A stretch of DNA of 64,000 bases from an uncultured Prevotella sp. (GCA_900314995.1 OMXK01000020.1:1-64000); one strand, 5' to 3'; positions 43,672-52,904 are shown, counted from the stretch's first letter. The notes: generated from the sequence alone by a model not told the origin. Program-made: numbers and translations.

Positions 43672-45177
43672 TCAAATTCTGATTTTCTTACGGAATACGG
43701 GCACTTCCTCGACGGGCTGGGCTGCCAGGCATTCCTCGATGCTCTTGCCGCCAAGCGGATCGATGCCCTGCTCAATCTGCCGGCACAGATCCATGCGGAT
43801 TTGGGCTGTCAGACATTCGTCGCCTTGTATCTCTCTGAGGGTGAAGGTGCCGTCGGCATGCTTTTCCAAAGGTTCGCCTGCATAACATGGCACATGGCAG
43901 TACTGGCAATAGTCGTGCTGGCCGCAGCCTGGGAATGCCTGTTTCTGATCGGCCTGGAGCATCTGCTGGCGCTGTGGGCTCATGATGGCCTCCTTGAGCG
44001 ACGCATGATGCACATTGCCAAAAGTGATGGGAATATTGCCGCATCCTCTGACTACTCCGTTGGGCGAAACGGTTATTATGCCATTGGCAGCACAAGGGAA
44101 CCCTTGCTTGCTGCCAAACTCATAGCCGTCGGCTTTCCCATCAGCTGGCACATGACCCTTCCCAAGCGGATCCATCAAAATGATGCGCAGGGCTTCAGGG
44201 CGTGTCTGCAGATGCTCGATCATCGACACATCGCCGTCGGCACCAGGATGCAGTGTACATGAAACCTCAATCTCCGCCCCCAGTTCATAAGCCATTTTGC
44301 GCACACCGTAATAGGTTCGGGTGTTCAGACGGAACACGGGTGTCTTGAGGTTCAGCGGCACAGGCCATTCGGCCATCTCCCTCAGCACCTTCATCGACTG
44401 CTCCCAAGATCCGCGTCGACGTGTAATCTGATCGTGTACCTCGGCATCCGTACTGTAGATCGACACGCTGAGCTGTAGGAGTCCCATGCGGGCGATGCGT
44501 CGTATTTTCTCAGTAGTGTTGAGTGCCAGAGCGTTTGTAAACAGGTTGACCGCCAAATTACGCTCGTGCAAATACTCAAGGATATCCCAGCAGTAGGGAT
44601 AGCTGAACGGATCGCCGCCAGTAATAGTTACCATAGGTATTCCCAGCTCTACAATTTCATCAATGACACGCTTGTAATCGGCCAGTGTCAACATATCATG
44701 GTGCAGGCGGTGTTCCTCGTGCAGGTCGCTGCGGGCGGCACCTTCATTAAAGCAGTGTAGGCATCGCTCGCTGCAGGCATAGGTCAGCTCGAAGTTCAGC
44801 GAAACCTGTAGTTCCTCAGGTAAAGTATCCAAATAGTCGCTTGCAGGTTTATTGCCGTTATCACCGAAGCAGGGTGGATAATCCTTACGGTATTGCTGCC
44901 ACTCGGCATCGCTCCACACATGGTCGTGCACGAGTCCGATAGGCATTAGTTGCTCACGGAAGAATGCAATGACCTGTTCCTCGGTTGTGCCTGTCACGTC
45001 AGCGATATGCGCCGTGTCAATAGGGTTCTCTCTTTTGCCTGTCAGCACCTCGTTGACTAACAGGGCCGATACGTCCTCAAAAGTATAGCATGTGTTTCGG
45101 GCCGTATTATACATCACGGCTCTATGAGCTTGGCGGTTGAATGCGCCACAAGTGTAAAGTGGTCGGATATAAGTCAT
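43672..45177 (-). CDS. Radical SAM/SPASM peptide-maturase-like protein with N-terminal PqqD-like domain
   Basis: A 501-residue protein. Residues 1-90 look like a RiPP recognition (PqqD-like) winged helix (IRPLYTCGAFNRQAHRAVMY, ALLVNEVLTGK). The radical SAM CX3CX2C is at Cys135, Cys139 and Cys142 (LTYACSERCLHCFNEG). The GGDPF motif and TPVFRLN follow. The C-terminal SPASM region has many Cys (CAANG, RGCGN, CGQHDYCQYCHVPCYAGE, DEC). SPASM enzymes modify peptides by C-C or C-S bonds using extra iron-sulfur clusters. Its start overlaps the MATE copy 2 stop by ATGA and it is followed by the precursor genes. Confidence 0.9.
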   Translation of the reverse strand: MTYIRPLYTCGAFNRQAHRAVMYNTARNTCYTFEDVSALLVNEVLTGKRENPIDTAHIADVTGTTEEQVIAFFREQLMPIGLVHDHVWSDAEWQQYRKDYPPCFGDNGNKPASDYLDTLPEELQVSLNFELTYACSERCLHCFNEGAARSDLHEEHRLHHDMLTLADYKRVIDEIVELGIPMVTITGGDPFSYPYCWDILEYLHERNLAVNLFTNALALNTTEKIRRIARMGLLQLSVSIYSTDAEVHDQITRRRGSWEQSMKVLREMAEWPVPLNLKTPVFRLNTRTYYGVRKMAYELGAEIEVSCTLHPGADGDVSMIEHLQTRPEALRIILMDPLGKGHVPADGKADGYEFGSKQGFPCAANGIITVSPNGVVRGCGNIPITFGNVHHASLKEAIMSPQRQQMLQADQKQAFPGCGQHDYCQYCHVPCYAGEPLEKHADGTFTLREIQGDECLTAQIRMDLCRQIEQGIDPLGGKSIEECLAAQPVEEVPVFRKKIRI

Positions 45178-46937
45178 GTCTCGCTTCGGTTATAATTCAG
45201 ATAAATACAGTTAATTCCGTTCATATACTTGTGATTGATATTTTTGCACAAGCGCGACAGGATGGCCCGTCGCAGGTTATTCTCATCGATATCCATTAAT
45301 TCCTCATCAGAAAATTTATAAATCGGATTTCTCAGGGGACCCTTGCTCTTGACCACCACTGTGAATTCCTTTTCCTTGTCGATGATACGCACATCGAAGG
45401 TCTCGTGTCCCTTGGAGGTTTGCGGTTCATGTGTCTCCACAACCTCATAGAGCAGTTCCTCGAGTGCCATATCCACAGCCAGACCGTCAGGCAGCTCGCA
45501 TGCCTCGACAAAGGGATGCACCTGGTTCAGTAACGATTCGACCCCCTCGTTGGTATAAGGCACGGAGAAAGTGATGGAAGGATTCGACGGCACCGTATTC
45601 TCAAGTGTAGGCCATGCATAAAGCTTATTCTTGCGATGCACCACATACGCCATTGCCACCATCACCAGCAGCAGTAGCCAGGCGGTGACGGGCAGGATAT
45701 ACCAGATGAGTTCGGGGGTGTAGAGAGCCATGATGACAATAATGCCGATGCTTCCCACGTTGGACACGATCTCTATCCAGCGGCAGAGCTTCTGATGGCC
45801 CTGCACAAAGTAAAGCTCCTTCAGTGTCTGTGATATGGCATTGGGCAGGAAGGTTATACTCATCAGGCGAAACGGTGTATAGCACTGCTCTATCAGGCTG
45901 TCGTCGGCGCCATAGATTCTAGCCAGTCCATCGGGGAATAAGAATATGAGAAGGGTCACCACCAGCATGAGCGACATCAACCAACGGAAAATGTGCCGTG
46001 TGAGCATGCGGAAGCCGTCGAAGTCTTCTTCGCCCAACAGGATGCCGCCGATATTGCTGATAGCCGTGTTCGAGCCTGATAATGCCAGCATGCAAATACC
46101 GCCGATCTGAAAATAGACGGTAAATAAATACATACCGTCGGCACCGAGTTTATCGACAACCAACGAGTTCATGGTGAAGGCTATAGCAGGTGCGAGGAAA
46201 GCTGATATGAGCATGGGGAGGCCGATGGAAAAGCACTCACGATATTGCTTGATAGAGCATATCTTTTCAGGATGCTTTAGACCGAATATCTTACTGTTCT
46301 TACGCATATAGCCTGTCAGCGAGGTGAAAGCAAGCAGATTGCCGATGGCTGTGGCATACGCGGCGCCAGCTATGCCCATATCAAACACACCGCAGAGTAG
46401 CAGGTCGAAACCGGCATTGAGTATCTGTGAGATGATGATACAGCGGGTGACAAGGTTCGGACTGCCGTTGATGATAATGTAGGAGATGGGCACGCCAGTG
46501 ATGGCTCCTATGAAAATGGCGGACATGTCGGCATGAATATAGGGCTTCAGCATGGGCAGCAGCCGCTCATCGCTGGTTAACATGCCTGCCACCTCGTCGA
46601 GGAAAGGCAATACGAGGCAGATGACCAACAGCGTGGAGAAGATAGTATAGTACAGGTGGTTATTGAACACGCGGTTCACCTTGTCGTAGTTCTGGGCACC
46701 AATGCCTCGTGCGCTCAGGAAATCGGCGCCGGCACTCATTATGCCGATGATGATAAACATGATCGACTCTATGGGTATCCAGATGCGGACCACCGACAGC
46801 GCATCCGGCGACACCAGATGAGCCACCACAATCGAGTCGGTGAGACCACCCAACTGGGTCATCAGGGCCGACATGACGTTCGCTAGGAAGAACGCCCCGA
46901 ACATGTTCTTCAAGACATATTTGTTATGCTGCATCAT
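45174..46937 (-). CDS. MATE-family transporter fused to an RsbW-like ATPase domain (copy 2)
   Basis: A 587-residue near-duplicate of the protein at 39492, identical in long stretches (MFGAFFLANVMSALMTQLGG start, PFLDEVAGMLTSDERLLPML, VSNVGSIGIIVIMALYTPEL). The C-terminal domain (VDMALEELLYEVVETH, DVRIIDKEKEFTVVVKSKGP) again lacks clear ATP-binding residues. Its stop overlaps the rSAM start by four bases. Differences from copy 1 are mainly in membrane helices and loops near residues 145-225 and 330-350, perhaps tuning substrate specificity (inference). Confidence 0.85.
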   Translation of the reverse strand: MMQHNKYVLKNMFGAFFLANVMSALMTQLGGLTDSIVVAHLVSPDALSVVRIWIPIESIMFIIIGIMSAGADFLSARGIGAQNYDKVNRVFNNHLYYTIFSTLLVICLVLPFLDEVAGMLTSDERLLPMLKPYIHADMSAIFIGAITGVPISYIIINGSPNLVTRCIIISQILNAGFDLLLCGVFDMGIAGAAYATAIGNLLAFTSLTGYMRKNSKIFGLKHPEKICSIKQYRECFSIGLPMLISAFLAPAIAFTMNSLVVDKLGADGMYLFTVYFQIGGICMLALSGSNTAISNIGGILLGEEDFDGFRMLTRHIFRWLMSLMLVVTLLIFLFPDGLARIYGADDSLIEQCYTPFRLMSITFLPNAISQTLKELYFVQGHQKLCRWIEIVSNVGSIGIIVIMALYTPELIWYILPVTAWLLLLVMVAMAYVVHRKNKLYAWPTLENTVPSNPSITFSVPYTNEGVESLLNQVHPFVEACELPDGLAVDMALEELLYEVVETHEPQTSKGHETFDVRIIDKEKEFTVVVKSKGPLRNPIYKFSDEELMDIDENNLRRAILSRLCKNINHKYMNGINCIYLNYNRSET

Positions 46938-46982
46938 CTGCTATCTTTCACTTGTCCGCCCCGACAAACAATAAAAACGAAA

Positions 46983-47098
46983 AACATAAAAGCGATTCGC
47001 AGCATTGTAAAACTCTACCGCCGAATCGCCTTTCCTTCTTAACACCAGCCTTGATGCGGTGTTGATCTTTGCTATTCCTTCTTCAGATAAAGTATTCA
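46983..47098 (-). pseudogene. Truncated copy of the hypothetical gene 42597-43178
   Basis: Reading down from 47098 the frame gives LNTLSEEGIAKINTASRLVL, then RRKGDSAVEFYNAANRFYVF, against MNTVSEEGIAKINTISKLVL.. in the full gene. Homology stops after about 37 codons and the frame then ends in unrelated residues. As in the intact copy it follows a precursor peptide gene by one base. It is a decayed duplicate. Confidence 0.7.
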
Positions 47099-47099
47099 A

Positions 47100-47252
47100 T
47101 TACTTTTTAGCTGAAGAAGGACAAACTCCCGATTTTACACATCCAGATTCCCACGAACCTCGCTTAACATAGTCGTCGAGGGTCAGAGCCTGGGCAGAAA
47201 TAATCTCTACTGGTGATTTTCTGATTCCAAATGGGTTGTCATTCTTAGCCAT
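47100..47252 (-). CDS. Putative RiPP precursor peptide 3
   Basis: A 50-residue peptide. Leader: MAKNDNPFGIRKSPVEIISA, QALTLDDYVKR. Core: GSWESGCVKSGVCPSSAKK with two Cys (38 and 44). It has its own promoter box at 47312-47319 and is followed by the truncated hypothetical gene and MATE copy 2. It ends in Lys-Lys like the other two. The presence of two Cys distinguishes its core. Confidence 0.75.
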   Translation of the reverse strand: MAKNDNPFGIRKSPVEIISAQALTLDDYVKRGSWESGCVKSGVCPSSAKK

Positions 47253-47311
47253 AATCTTCAAATTTTAAGTTAATAATATTATTATAAGTAAGTTTCACTT
47301 TTTTCCGTAGG

Positions 47312-47319
47312 CAAAGATA
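47312..47319 (-). promoter_or_regulatory. -7 box (TATCTTTG) for peptide 3 operon
   Basis: The minus strand reads TATCTTTG 60 bases before the ATG. The upstream 50 bases are nearly identical to those before peptide 2. Confidence 0.65.
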
Positions 47320-47389
47320 CGTATAATTCCCTTATTCTTATCTTTTTTGCAAGATAATTAACGTTAATTAACCATTGTCGGGCTGCACT

Positions 47390-47566
47390 ACTGTCGATAT
47401 TCATTAACTTGTCATCTGAATATTTGTAAATAGGATTACGCAAGGGACCCTTGCTCTTGACCACCACTGTGAATTCCTTTTCCTTGTCGATGATATGTAC
47501 ATCGAAAGTTTGATTCACATTACGGCCTGTATTGCTTTCGACAATCTCGTAGAGCAGTTCCTTCAC
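47390..47566 (-). pseudogene. Remnant of a third MATE/RsbW-like C-terminal domain
   Basis: The frame from a GTG at 47566 reads [30 protein letters not shown] and GPLRNPIYKYSDDKLMNID, matching the C-terminal domain of both MATE proteins, then loses homology. The GTG overlaps the trmD stop (GTGA). It is 5' and 3' truncated, so it is a relic of an earlier gene copy at the island edge. It could still be translated as a short coupled ORF to 47282. Confidence 0.65.
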
Positions 47567-48252
47567 TTGTTCTGATCTTTGTCGAGCAGGTCAGGGCGGA
47601 GGCGGCGGGTGCGCTCCATCGCCTGTTCGAGTTCCCAGTCGCGGATCTTCGCCTCGTTGCCTGAGAGCAGTATCTCGGGCACCTTCCAGCCTTTATAGTC
47701 GGCTGGCCGCGTGTAGATGGGCGCAGCAAGGATGTCATCCTGGAAACAGTCGGAGAGGGCACTCTGCTCGTCGCCGATCACCCCGGGCACCACCCGTACC
47801 ACGGCATCGGCAATCATCGCAGCCACGAGTTCACCGCCCGTCAGCACAAAGTCGCCGATAGAGATTTCCCTTGTGATGAGATGGTCGCGGATACGCTGGT
47901 CGATGCCCTTGTAATGACCTGCAAGGATGATGAGATTGCCCTTCAGCGAGAGTTCGTTGGCGATATGCTGGTCGAAGCGTTCGCCGTCGGGCGACGTGAA
48001 GATCACCTCGTCGTAGTCGCGCTCGGCTTTCAGGGCTGTGATACAGCGGTCGATGGGCTCGCACTGCATCACCATACCGGCACTTCCGCCATAGGGGTAG
48101 TCGTCTACGCGGCGCCATTTGTCGAGGGTGTAGTCACGCAGGTTGTGCAGACGGATCTCTGCCAGTCCTTTTTTCTCTGCCCGTGCCAGGATCGACTCGT
48201 GTACGAATCCTTCGAGCATCTCGGGCAGCACGGTGATGATATCTATTCTCAT
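47563..48252 (-). CDS. trmD: tRNA (guanine-N1-)-methyltransferase
   Basis: A 229-residue SPOUT methyltransferase that makes m1G37 in tRNAs. Signatures: [45 protein letters not shown] (knot) and [16 protein letters not shown]. Normal length. It overlaps the patatin gene 48249-49094 by four bases and marks the boundary of the peptide island. Confidence 0.95.
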   Translation of the reverse strand: MRIDIITVLPEMLEGFVHESILARAEKKGLAEIRLHNLRDYTLDKWRRVDDYPYGGSAGMVMQCEPIDRCITALKAERDYDEVIFTSPDGERFDQHIANELSLKGNLIILAGHYKGIDQRIRDHLITREISIGDFVLTGGELVAAMIADAVVRVVPGVIGDEQSALSDCFQDDILAAPIYTRPADYKGWKVPEILLSGNEAKIRDWELEQAMERTRRLRPDLLDKDQNK

Positions 48253-49094
48253 TTGTAGAATGCTTTTATTTCTTCGATTTTTCGTTCTCCCATATCGCGC
48301 CCCATCCGGTAGACCAGCTTCATCTGCTCAGGGTCGTGGGATACATGGCCGATGGGTATCCGCCCGTCAGGACGAATCACCATGCAGCGTCCTTCCTGTT
48401 CGGCCTGCCTTACGAAGGCCAGTTGCTCATTGTACATGAGGTAACGCTTGTCCATCGCCTCGATCATGCGGGGGTATCGTCGCAGACCTATCCGCATCAG
48501 CGGCATCAGCCTAGTGTGTTCCTTTGCATAGCCTTCGGGCTGGGTAAGGATGACCAGGTTACGTTCGTAGCCGATACTTTCTGCGTAGGCTAGGGGAATG
48601 GAGTCGGAGACACCGCCGTCGAGCAGTTTGTGCCCGTCCAGTTCAACGACCTTCGAGGCCAGCGGCATCGAGGCCGAGGCACGTATCCATTCGTAGGCGT
48701 CGTAGTCGGCCTTGGTGAGCTCTTGGTAGACAGGCTTTCCTGTCTCCACATCCGTACACACCACGATAAACGCCATCGGATTCTGCTCGAAGGCTTCGTC
48801 GTCAAAGATATCATATTGTTTCGGTACGACGTGATAGCCAAACTGGGCGTTGAAATAGTCGCCGCTCTTCAGGAGCGACCTGACTCCGCTGTATCTGGGA
48901 TCCTTGGCGAAGCGGGTGTTGTAGCGGATGGCGCGCCCGGGCTGGCGCGACTTGTAGTTGCAGCCGAAAGCAGCGCCTGCAGAGACTCCGATGAGTCCGT
49001 CCGGTTCGATTCCAGCCTCCATCATCACGTCGATGATGCCGGCCGTAAAGAGCCCTCTCATGGCTCCTCCTTCGAGTACGAGTCCGCGTTTCAT
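48249..49094 (-). CDS. Patatin-like phospholipase (copy 2)
   Basis: A 281-residue protein from the ATG at 49094. It has [11 protein letters not shown] (4-13), nucleophile Ser38 in GVSAGA and [10 protein letters not shown]. Related to copy 1 at 37462. The -7 box (49100-49107) is only five bases upstream of the ATG, so a leaderless mRNA is predicted and the earlier in-frame start at 49130 is excluded. Coupled to trmD by a four-base overlap. Confidence 0.88.
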   Translation of the reverse strand: MKRGLVLEGGAMRGLFTAGIIDVMMEAGIEPDGLIGVSAGAAFGCNYKSRQPGRAIRYNTRFAKDPRYSGVRSLLKSGDYFNAQFGYHVVPKQYDIFDDEAFEQNPMAFIVVCTDVETGKPVYQELTKADYDAYEWIRASASMPLASKVVELDGHKLLDGGVSDSIPLAYAESIGYERNLVILTQPEGYAKEHTRLMPLMRIGLRRYPRMIEAMDKRYLMYNEQLAFVRQAEQEGRCMVIRPDGRIPIGHVSHDPEQMKLVYRMGRDMGERKIEEIKAFYK

Positions 49095-49099
49095 GTGTG

Positions 49100-49107
49100 C
49101 AAAGGTA
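49100..49107 (-). promoter_or_regulatory. -7 box (TACCTTTG) for patatin 2-trmD
   Basis: The minus strand reads TACCTTTG five bases before the patatin ATG, so the transcript is predicted to start at or inside the start codon region. Confidence 0.6.
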
Positions 49108-49149
49108 CGAATAAGTGCGTAAAAAAACAATTAATTCTCAAATTATTTG

Positions 49150-49157
49150 TAACTTTG
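49150..49157 (+). promoter_or_regulatory. -7 box (TAACTTTG) for the LTA-synthase-like gene
   Basis: TAACTTTG lies 16 bases before the ATG at 49174. Confidence 0.6.
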
Positions 49158-49173
49158 CACCAAAATTTGGAAT

Positions 49174-50895
49174 ATGAGCATTTTTCGTGATAGACATTTT
49201 TGGCTGACATTCGCGCTCACCGTGCTGAATCTGCTGGTGATGCACTATACAATCTTTGCCACCTGTGAGATGGACAACGACATCGAGCCGATGCTCTTTG
49301 TCGACAATCTCTCCATCGTGTTGATAGAGTCCGTACTGCTGACCACGCTGGCGAGTCTCTTCTCGTGGCGCAATCTGCGTATCGGCTTCCTGATCGCCTT
49401 TTTCATCACGTGGGCCTGGTCGATAGCCAACATCGTCTATTCGCGCTTCTTCTTCCAGTATATCCCGTTCTCGGCTTTCAGCGAGAGCGGCAGCCTCTTC
49501 GATCCCCTGGTGATGAAGAGCATGCTCGACGGGGTGAAGTGGGTGGATGGCTATTTCCTCGTGAGTGCGGCTCTGGCTGTGTGGTCGTTCTGCAAGTCGC
49601 CCAGACTGGGCCTTCGGGCTGCCTATCTGTGGCGGACGTTCCTGGGCGTGCTGGCGGTGATCCTCGTCAACTGCCTGTTCCGCCTGATCTTCTATTTCAC
49701 GTGGAGCCCTTCCTATTATGTGAAGATTATCCGCTATCAGCTCTTCACCACGTGGCGCTATACCTGCCGTCCGCTCTACACCAACTTCCAGCGCGGCTCT
49801 GTCCGTAACCTCGCCTTTGCCGTCTGGGACACCTATTTCAATGAACATGAACTGACCGCCGAGGAGCGTCGGGAGATTACCGAAGAACTGACTGCGCTGG
49901 CTCCCCTCCAGACGAGCCAACACGCTGCGCCCGACGTGAAGAACGTGATCATCATCCTCGTGGAATCCTACATGTCGCCGACGGTCGGACTGACGGTCGA
50001 CGGTAAGGAGGTGACGCCTTTCCTGAATTCGCTGGCGCGCGACTCCTCCGTCTATTATAACGGCCACATGGCATCCAACATCACCGTGGGCGAGTCGTCT
50101 GACGGTCAGCTGATCTATATGACGGGACTGCTGCCGCTGCGCTCCGAGATCTCCATAGCCAAGGTGAAGCGCCATGCCGTGCCCGGACTCCCGTCATTAC
50201 TGTCGAAGACCAGAGGCATGCACACGCGGATGGTCATCCCGACGGCCATGAGCATGTGGAGCCAGGACGACCTCTGCAAGCAGTATGGCATCACCGACCT
50301 CTATTCGCTCGACAGCTATCAGAAGCCTCATGGCACGAACCTGACCGATGCGCAGGTGTTTGAGATGGCCGACTCGATAGACGCCACCACGCGAAAGCCT
50401 TTCTTCTCGGTCGTGCTGACGATGGCCACCCACATGCCTTACTTCGAGCAGATGGATCCCTCATTCCCCATCCGCGATCCCAAGCTGCCCGACGAGTTCA
50501 AGGTCTATCTGAATGCCTGCCACTATACCGACGCGCAGATAGCCCGCTATTTCGCCAATCTGAAGCGGCGCGGGCTCTTCGACGAGAGTCTCATCCTCAT
50601 CCTCTCCGACCATAACGTCAAGCCGGAGCACCTCGCCATGCCTGCCGCGATGGAGCGCGAATTGCCGGTATATATCATCAACGGCGGCTTCTCGCGCAAC
50701 GAAGCGTGGGGTGGGGCATGCAACCAGTTGGATGTCTATACGACGATCCTCGACCTGCTCAAGATCGAGGCTCCGTGGCGCGGACTGGGGCATACCCTCC
50801 TGACAACCGACTACCAGAACTCTGTGTCCGACGATTCCAGGAAGTGGGACTATTCGGAGTGGATGATATCCAGCAACTATTTCAACCAACCATAA
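49174..50895 (+). CDS. LTA-synthase-like membrane sulfatase/phosphoethanolamine-type transferase
   Basis: A 573-residue protein. Five N-terminal membrane helices (about 8-180) are followed by a periplasmic sulfatase-fold domain (about 245-550): KNVIIILVESYMSPTVGLTV with metal-binding Glu, then MASNITVGESSDGQLIYMTG with the Ser nucleophile candidate, LTMATHMPYF and LILSDHNVKPEHL (metal Asp/His). Family members move phosphoglycerol or phosphoethanolamine groups to cell-surface glycans. The substrate here is unknown. Its stop overlaps an ATG at 50895. Confidence 0.85.
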   Translation: MSIFRDRHFWLTFALTVLNLLVMHYTIFATCEMDNDIEPMLFVDNLSIVLIESVLLTTLASLFSWRNLRIGFLIAFFITWAWSIANIVYSRFFFQYIPFSAFSESGSLFDPLVMKSMLDGVKWVDGYFLVSAALAVWSFCKSPRLGLRAAYLWRTFLGVLAVILVNCLFRLIFYFTWSPSYYVKIIRYQLFTTWRYTCRPLYTNFQRGSVRNLAFAVWDTYFNEHELTAEERREITEELTALAPLQTSQHAAPDVKNVIIILVESYMSPTVGLTVDGKEVTPFLNSLARDSSVYYNGHMASNITVGESSDGQLIYMTGLLPLRSEISIAKVKRHAVPGLPSLLSKTRGMHTRMVIPTAMSMWSQDDLCKQYGITDLYSLDSYQKPHGTNLTDAQVFEMADSIDATTRKPFFSVVLTMATHMPYFEQMDPSFPIRDPKLPDEFKVYLNACHYTDAQIARYFANLKRRGLFDESLILILSDHNVKPEHLAMPAAMERELPVYIINGGFSRNEAWGGACNQLDVYTTILDLLKIEAPWRGLGHTLLTTDYQNSVSDDSRKWDYSEWMISSNYFNQP

Positions 50896-50918
50896 TGACG
50901 CATGAAATTACAGATGAT

Positions 50919-51920
50919 ATGAATAAGAAGATAGGACTGTTAGTGTTTGCTCTCCTGCTGGCCTTGGGCAGAGCGGGAGCCGAGGTACTGCCTGACGCAA
51001 AGTGTATCTCGATGATGGGTGTGCCCCTGGAGGGACCTGACTCGGTCTTTGTGCCCGCCCTGCAGGAAATCGGATTCGTGCAGACCTTCCCCGAGGATGC
51101 CGATCCCGATACCTATTATTTTACGGGCGACTTCTACGGCATCAAGTCGAGCCTGATGGTGAATGTCGACGAGCGTACCAAACTGCTCGCCTCGGCCTTC
51201 GTCACCTGCGGCCCGTATCACGCCCGTGAGCTCTACGACCGCAACAAGAAATACCTCCTCGGCAAGCTCCAGCGCGAATGGGGCAACTTCAGCGCCAAGG
51301 GCGACGGCTCGCTCTATCTGCTCAACGACTACGGTTACATCCAGGAGTCGCAGATCCTCCACGACAACGGCTCCAACTCCATCCGTTACTTCTACCTGAA
51401 CTCTTCACCTTATTATAAAGATGCAGCCAACCTGGGGCTGAAGGGACAGGTGCAGGAGGTAATCACCGAGAACCCCATCATGGAGAACGACATCCTCCAC
51501 TTCGACGAGACGGGCCGTCTGGCTTCCGACGATCTCATCGACCGCGAGTACAATGCCGCAGGCTATCTGGTGAAGGCCGCCATGCGCGAGGCCTCAGGCG
51601 GCAAGAGCACCCTCACCTACGAATACGATTCCGACAACTGCCTGACGAAGCGCACGCTCATCAATCCCGCCTCGGGCATCCGCTCCGTCAACGAGTATCA
51701 CTACAACACGAGTTTCGAGATCACCCAGCAGAGCCAGAAGGTGTTCAACGACAAGAACGAGTGTATCCTCTCGATCAACATGAAGAACGACCTCTCCGAG
51801 CGTGACGATACCGGCAACTGGACGCTGAACACCATGCAGCTCACCTATTGGGAGAAAGGCCAGCGCACCCAGATCCTGCAAGTCAAGCAGACCCGCGTCG
51901 TCAGCTACTGGGATGAGTGA
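50919..51920 (+). CDS. Exported hypothetical protein with YD-repeat-like segment
   Basis: A 333-residue protein starting MNKKIGLLVFALLLALGRAG, a signal peptide ending near AGA|EV. An alternative ATG at 50895 overlaps the stop of the sulfatase gene (TAATG) and would add MTHEITDD, so coupling is possible. The second half contains LIDREYNAAGYLVKAA and LTYEYDSDNCLTKRTL, like a few YD repeats. Otherwise unrecognised. Cotranscribed with the sulfatase and probably the lipoprotein gene. Confidence 0.65.
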   Translation: MNKKIGLLVFALLLALGRAGAEVLPDAKCISMMGVPLEGPDSVFVPALQEIGFVQTFPEDADPDTYYFTGDFYGIKSSLMVNVDERTKLLASAFVTCGPYHARELYDRNKKYLLGKLQREWGNFSAKGDGSLYLLNDYGYIQESQILHDNGSNSIRYFYLNSSPYYKDAANLGLKGQVQEVITENPIMENDILHFDETGRLASDDLIDREYNAAGYLVKAAMREASGGKSTLTYEYDSDNCLTKRTLINPASGIRSVNEYHYNTSFEITQQSQKVFNDKNECILSINMKNDLSERDDTGNWTLNTMQLTYWEKGQRTQILQVKQTRVVSYWDE

Positions 51921-51961
51921 CCCTTGTCTTTATATCAGTAACCAATAAAAAAACTAGAACA

Positions 51962-52834
51962 ATGGAAACTAGAACAATGAAAGCTGTCCAACTCTGGATG
52001 ATGACCCTCATCCTGACAATCAGCTGCTCGTCGGTCCTGACGTCGTGCAGCGAGGACAACCCTGTCACGCCGCCGGCAGAACCGCAGCCGCTCATCCTCA
52101 AAGGCGAAGAAGCCGTCGAGTGGACAAAGGCTCATCTCGACTCGCTGGTGAATGTATATATGGCCGACTGCGGCAACCGGCTGGATCCCGACATGACGAG
52201 AGACCTGCTGAAGTGCATCGGCTACACACGCCTGAATGTGCTCGACTATCGGGAGGCTGGCTGGCTGATCGACGACGAGGTGTTCATCCGGCTGATGGAC
52301 CGCGCCGCCGAGGCTAACAACAAGACCATCCTCTTCACGATGGGCATGTACGGCTGCGGCAAGACGACAAGCCTGGAAAACAATCCCGAACTGAAGAAGC
52401 TGGCCGACGAGGTAGGCGTCATCTCCGAAGGTGCCTACAACAGTGTGATGTATTTCGACCAGATGGTCGAGCAAAGTGGCGAGCGGGGATTCAAGCCCTG
52501 CCTCCTTTATGTCTACAACGATGCCGAGACGGGCTACACCAACTGCATGGAGCGGCTGATCCATTCGAACCGTGCCGTGACCTGTGAGGCCTACATCTCA
52601 GTATTCCCGCAGTTCGAGGGTAGGGTGGAGTACATCGAAGAACATTATCCCGACATGCCGTTCTACTGTATTGACAACAGCCACAACAACGGCGGCAAGC
52701 GCGTAACCACTGAAGAAGCCAGGCAGTGGGATTACACCATGACCGATGACCTGGAACAGACGATCTATAACATCAAACGTTCCTACATTGACTCCGGCAA
52801 ACTGACCCCCGAACAGATCGAAGCCTTACACTGA
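51962..52834 (+). CDS. Predicted lipoprotein with zeta-toxin/kinase-like P-loop
   Basis: A 290-residue protein (285 from the ATG at 51977). The N-terminus MKAVQLWMMTLILTISCSSV, followed by LTSCSEDNP, is a lipoprotein signal with lipid Cys. Yet the body has ILFTMGMYGCGKTTSLENNP, a Walker A followed by kinase-like spacing (VYNDAETGYTNCMERL), as in zeta-toxin/chloramphenicol phosphotransferase kinases. ATP is not expected outside the cell, so the location is unusual. The start codon region is a tandem duplication of ACTAGAACAATG. No antitoxin gene is adjacent. Confidence 0.65.
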   Translation: METRTMKAVQLWMMTLILTISCSSVLTSCSEDNPVTPPAEPQPLILKGEEAVEWTKAHLDSLVNVYMADCGNRLDPDMTRDLLKCIGYTRLNVLDYREAGWLIDDEVFIRLMDRAAEANNKTILFTMGMYGCGKTTSLENNPELKKLADEVGVISEGAYNSVMYFDQMVEQSGERGFKPCLLYVYNDAETGYTNCMERLIHSNRAVTCEAYISVFPQFEGRVEYIEEHYPDMPFYCIDNSHNNGGKRVTTEEARQWDYTMTDDLEQTIYNIKRSYIDSGKLTPEQIEALH

Positions 52835-52857
52835 TTCTTAAAAAAACAAAAAAACAT

Positions 52858-52904
52858 TACCCCGATTATAGAATTTCTATAATAGAATTTGTATAATTGG
52901 GGTA
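52858..52904 (-). terminator. Hairpin terminator, minus strand, beyond the HU-like gene 2
   Basis: TACCCCGATTATA pairs with TATAATTGGGGTA (one mismatch region). On the minus strand it is followed by T7GT6. No T-run follows on the plus strand. Confidence 0.55.

Noticed and set aside
51962..52834. Zeta toxin of a toxin-antitoxin pair
   Set aside because: No antitoxin-like small ORF is adjacent and the protein has a lipoprotein signal.
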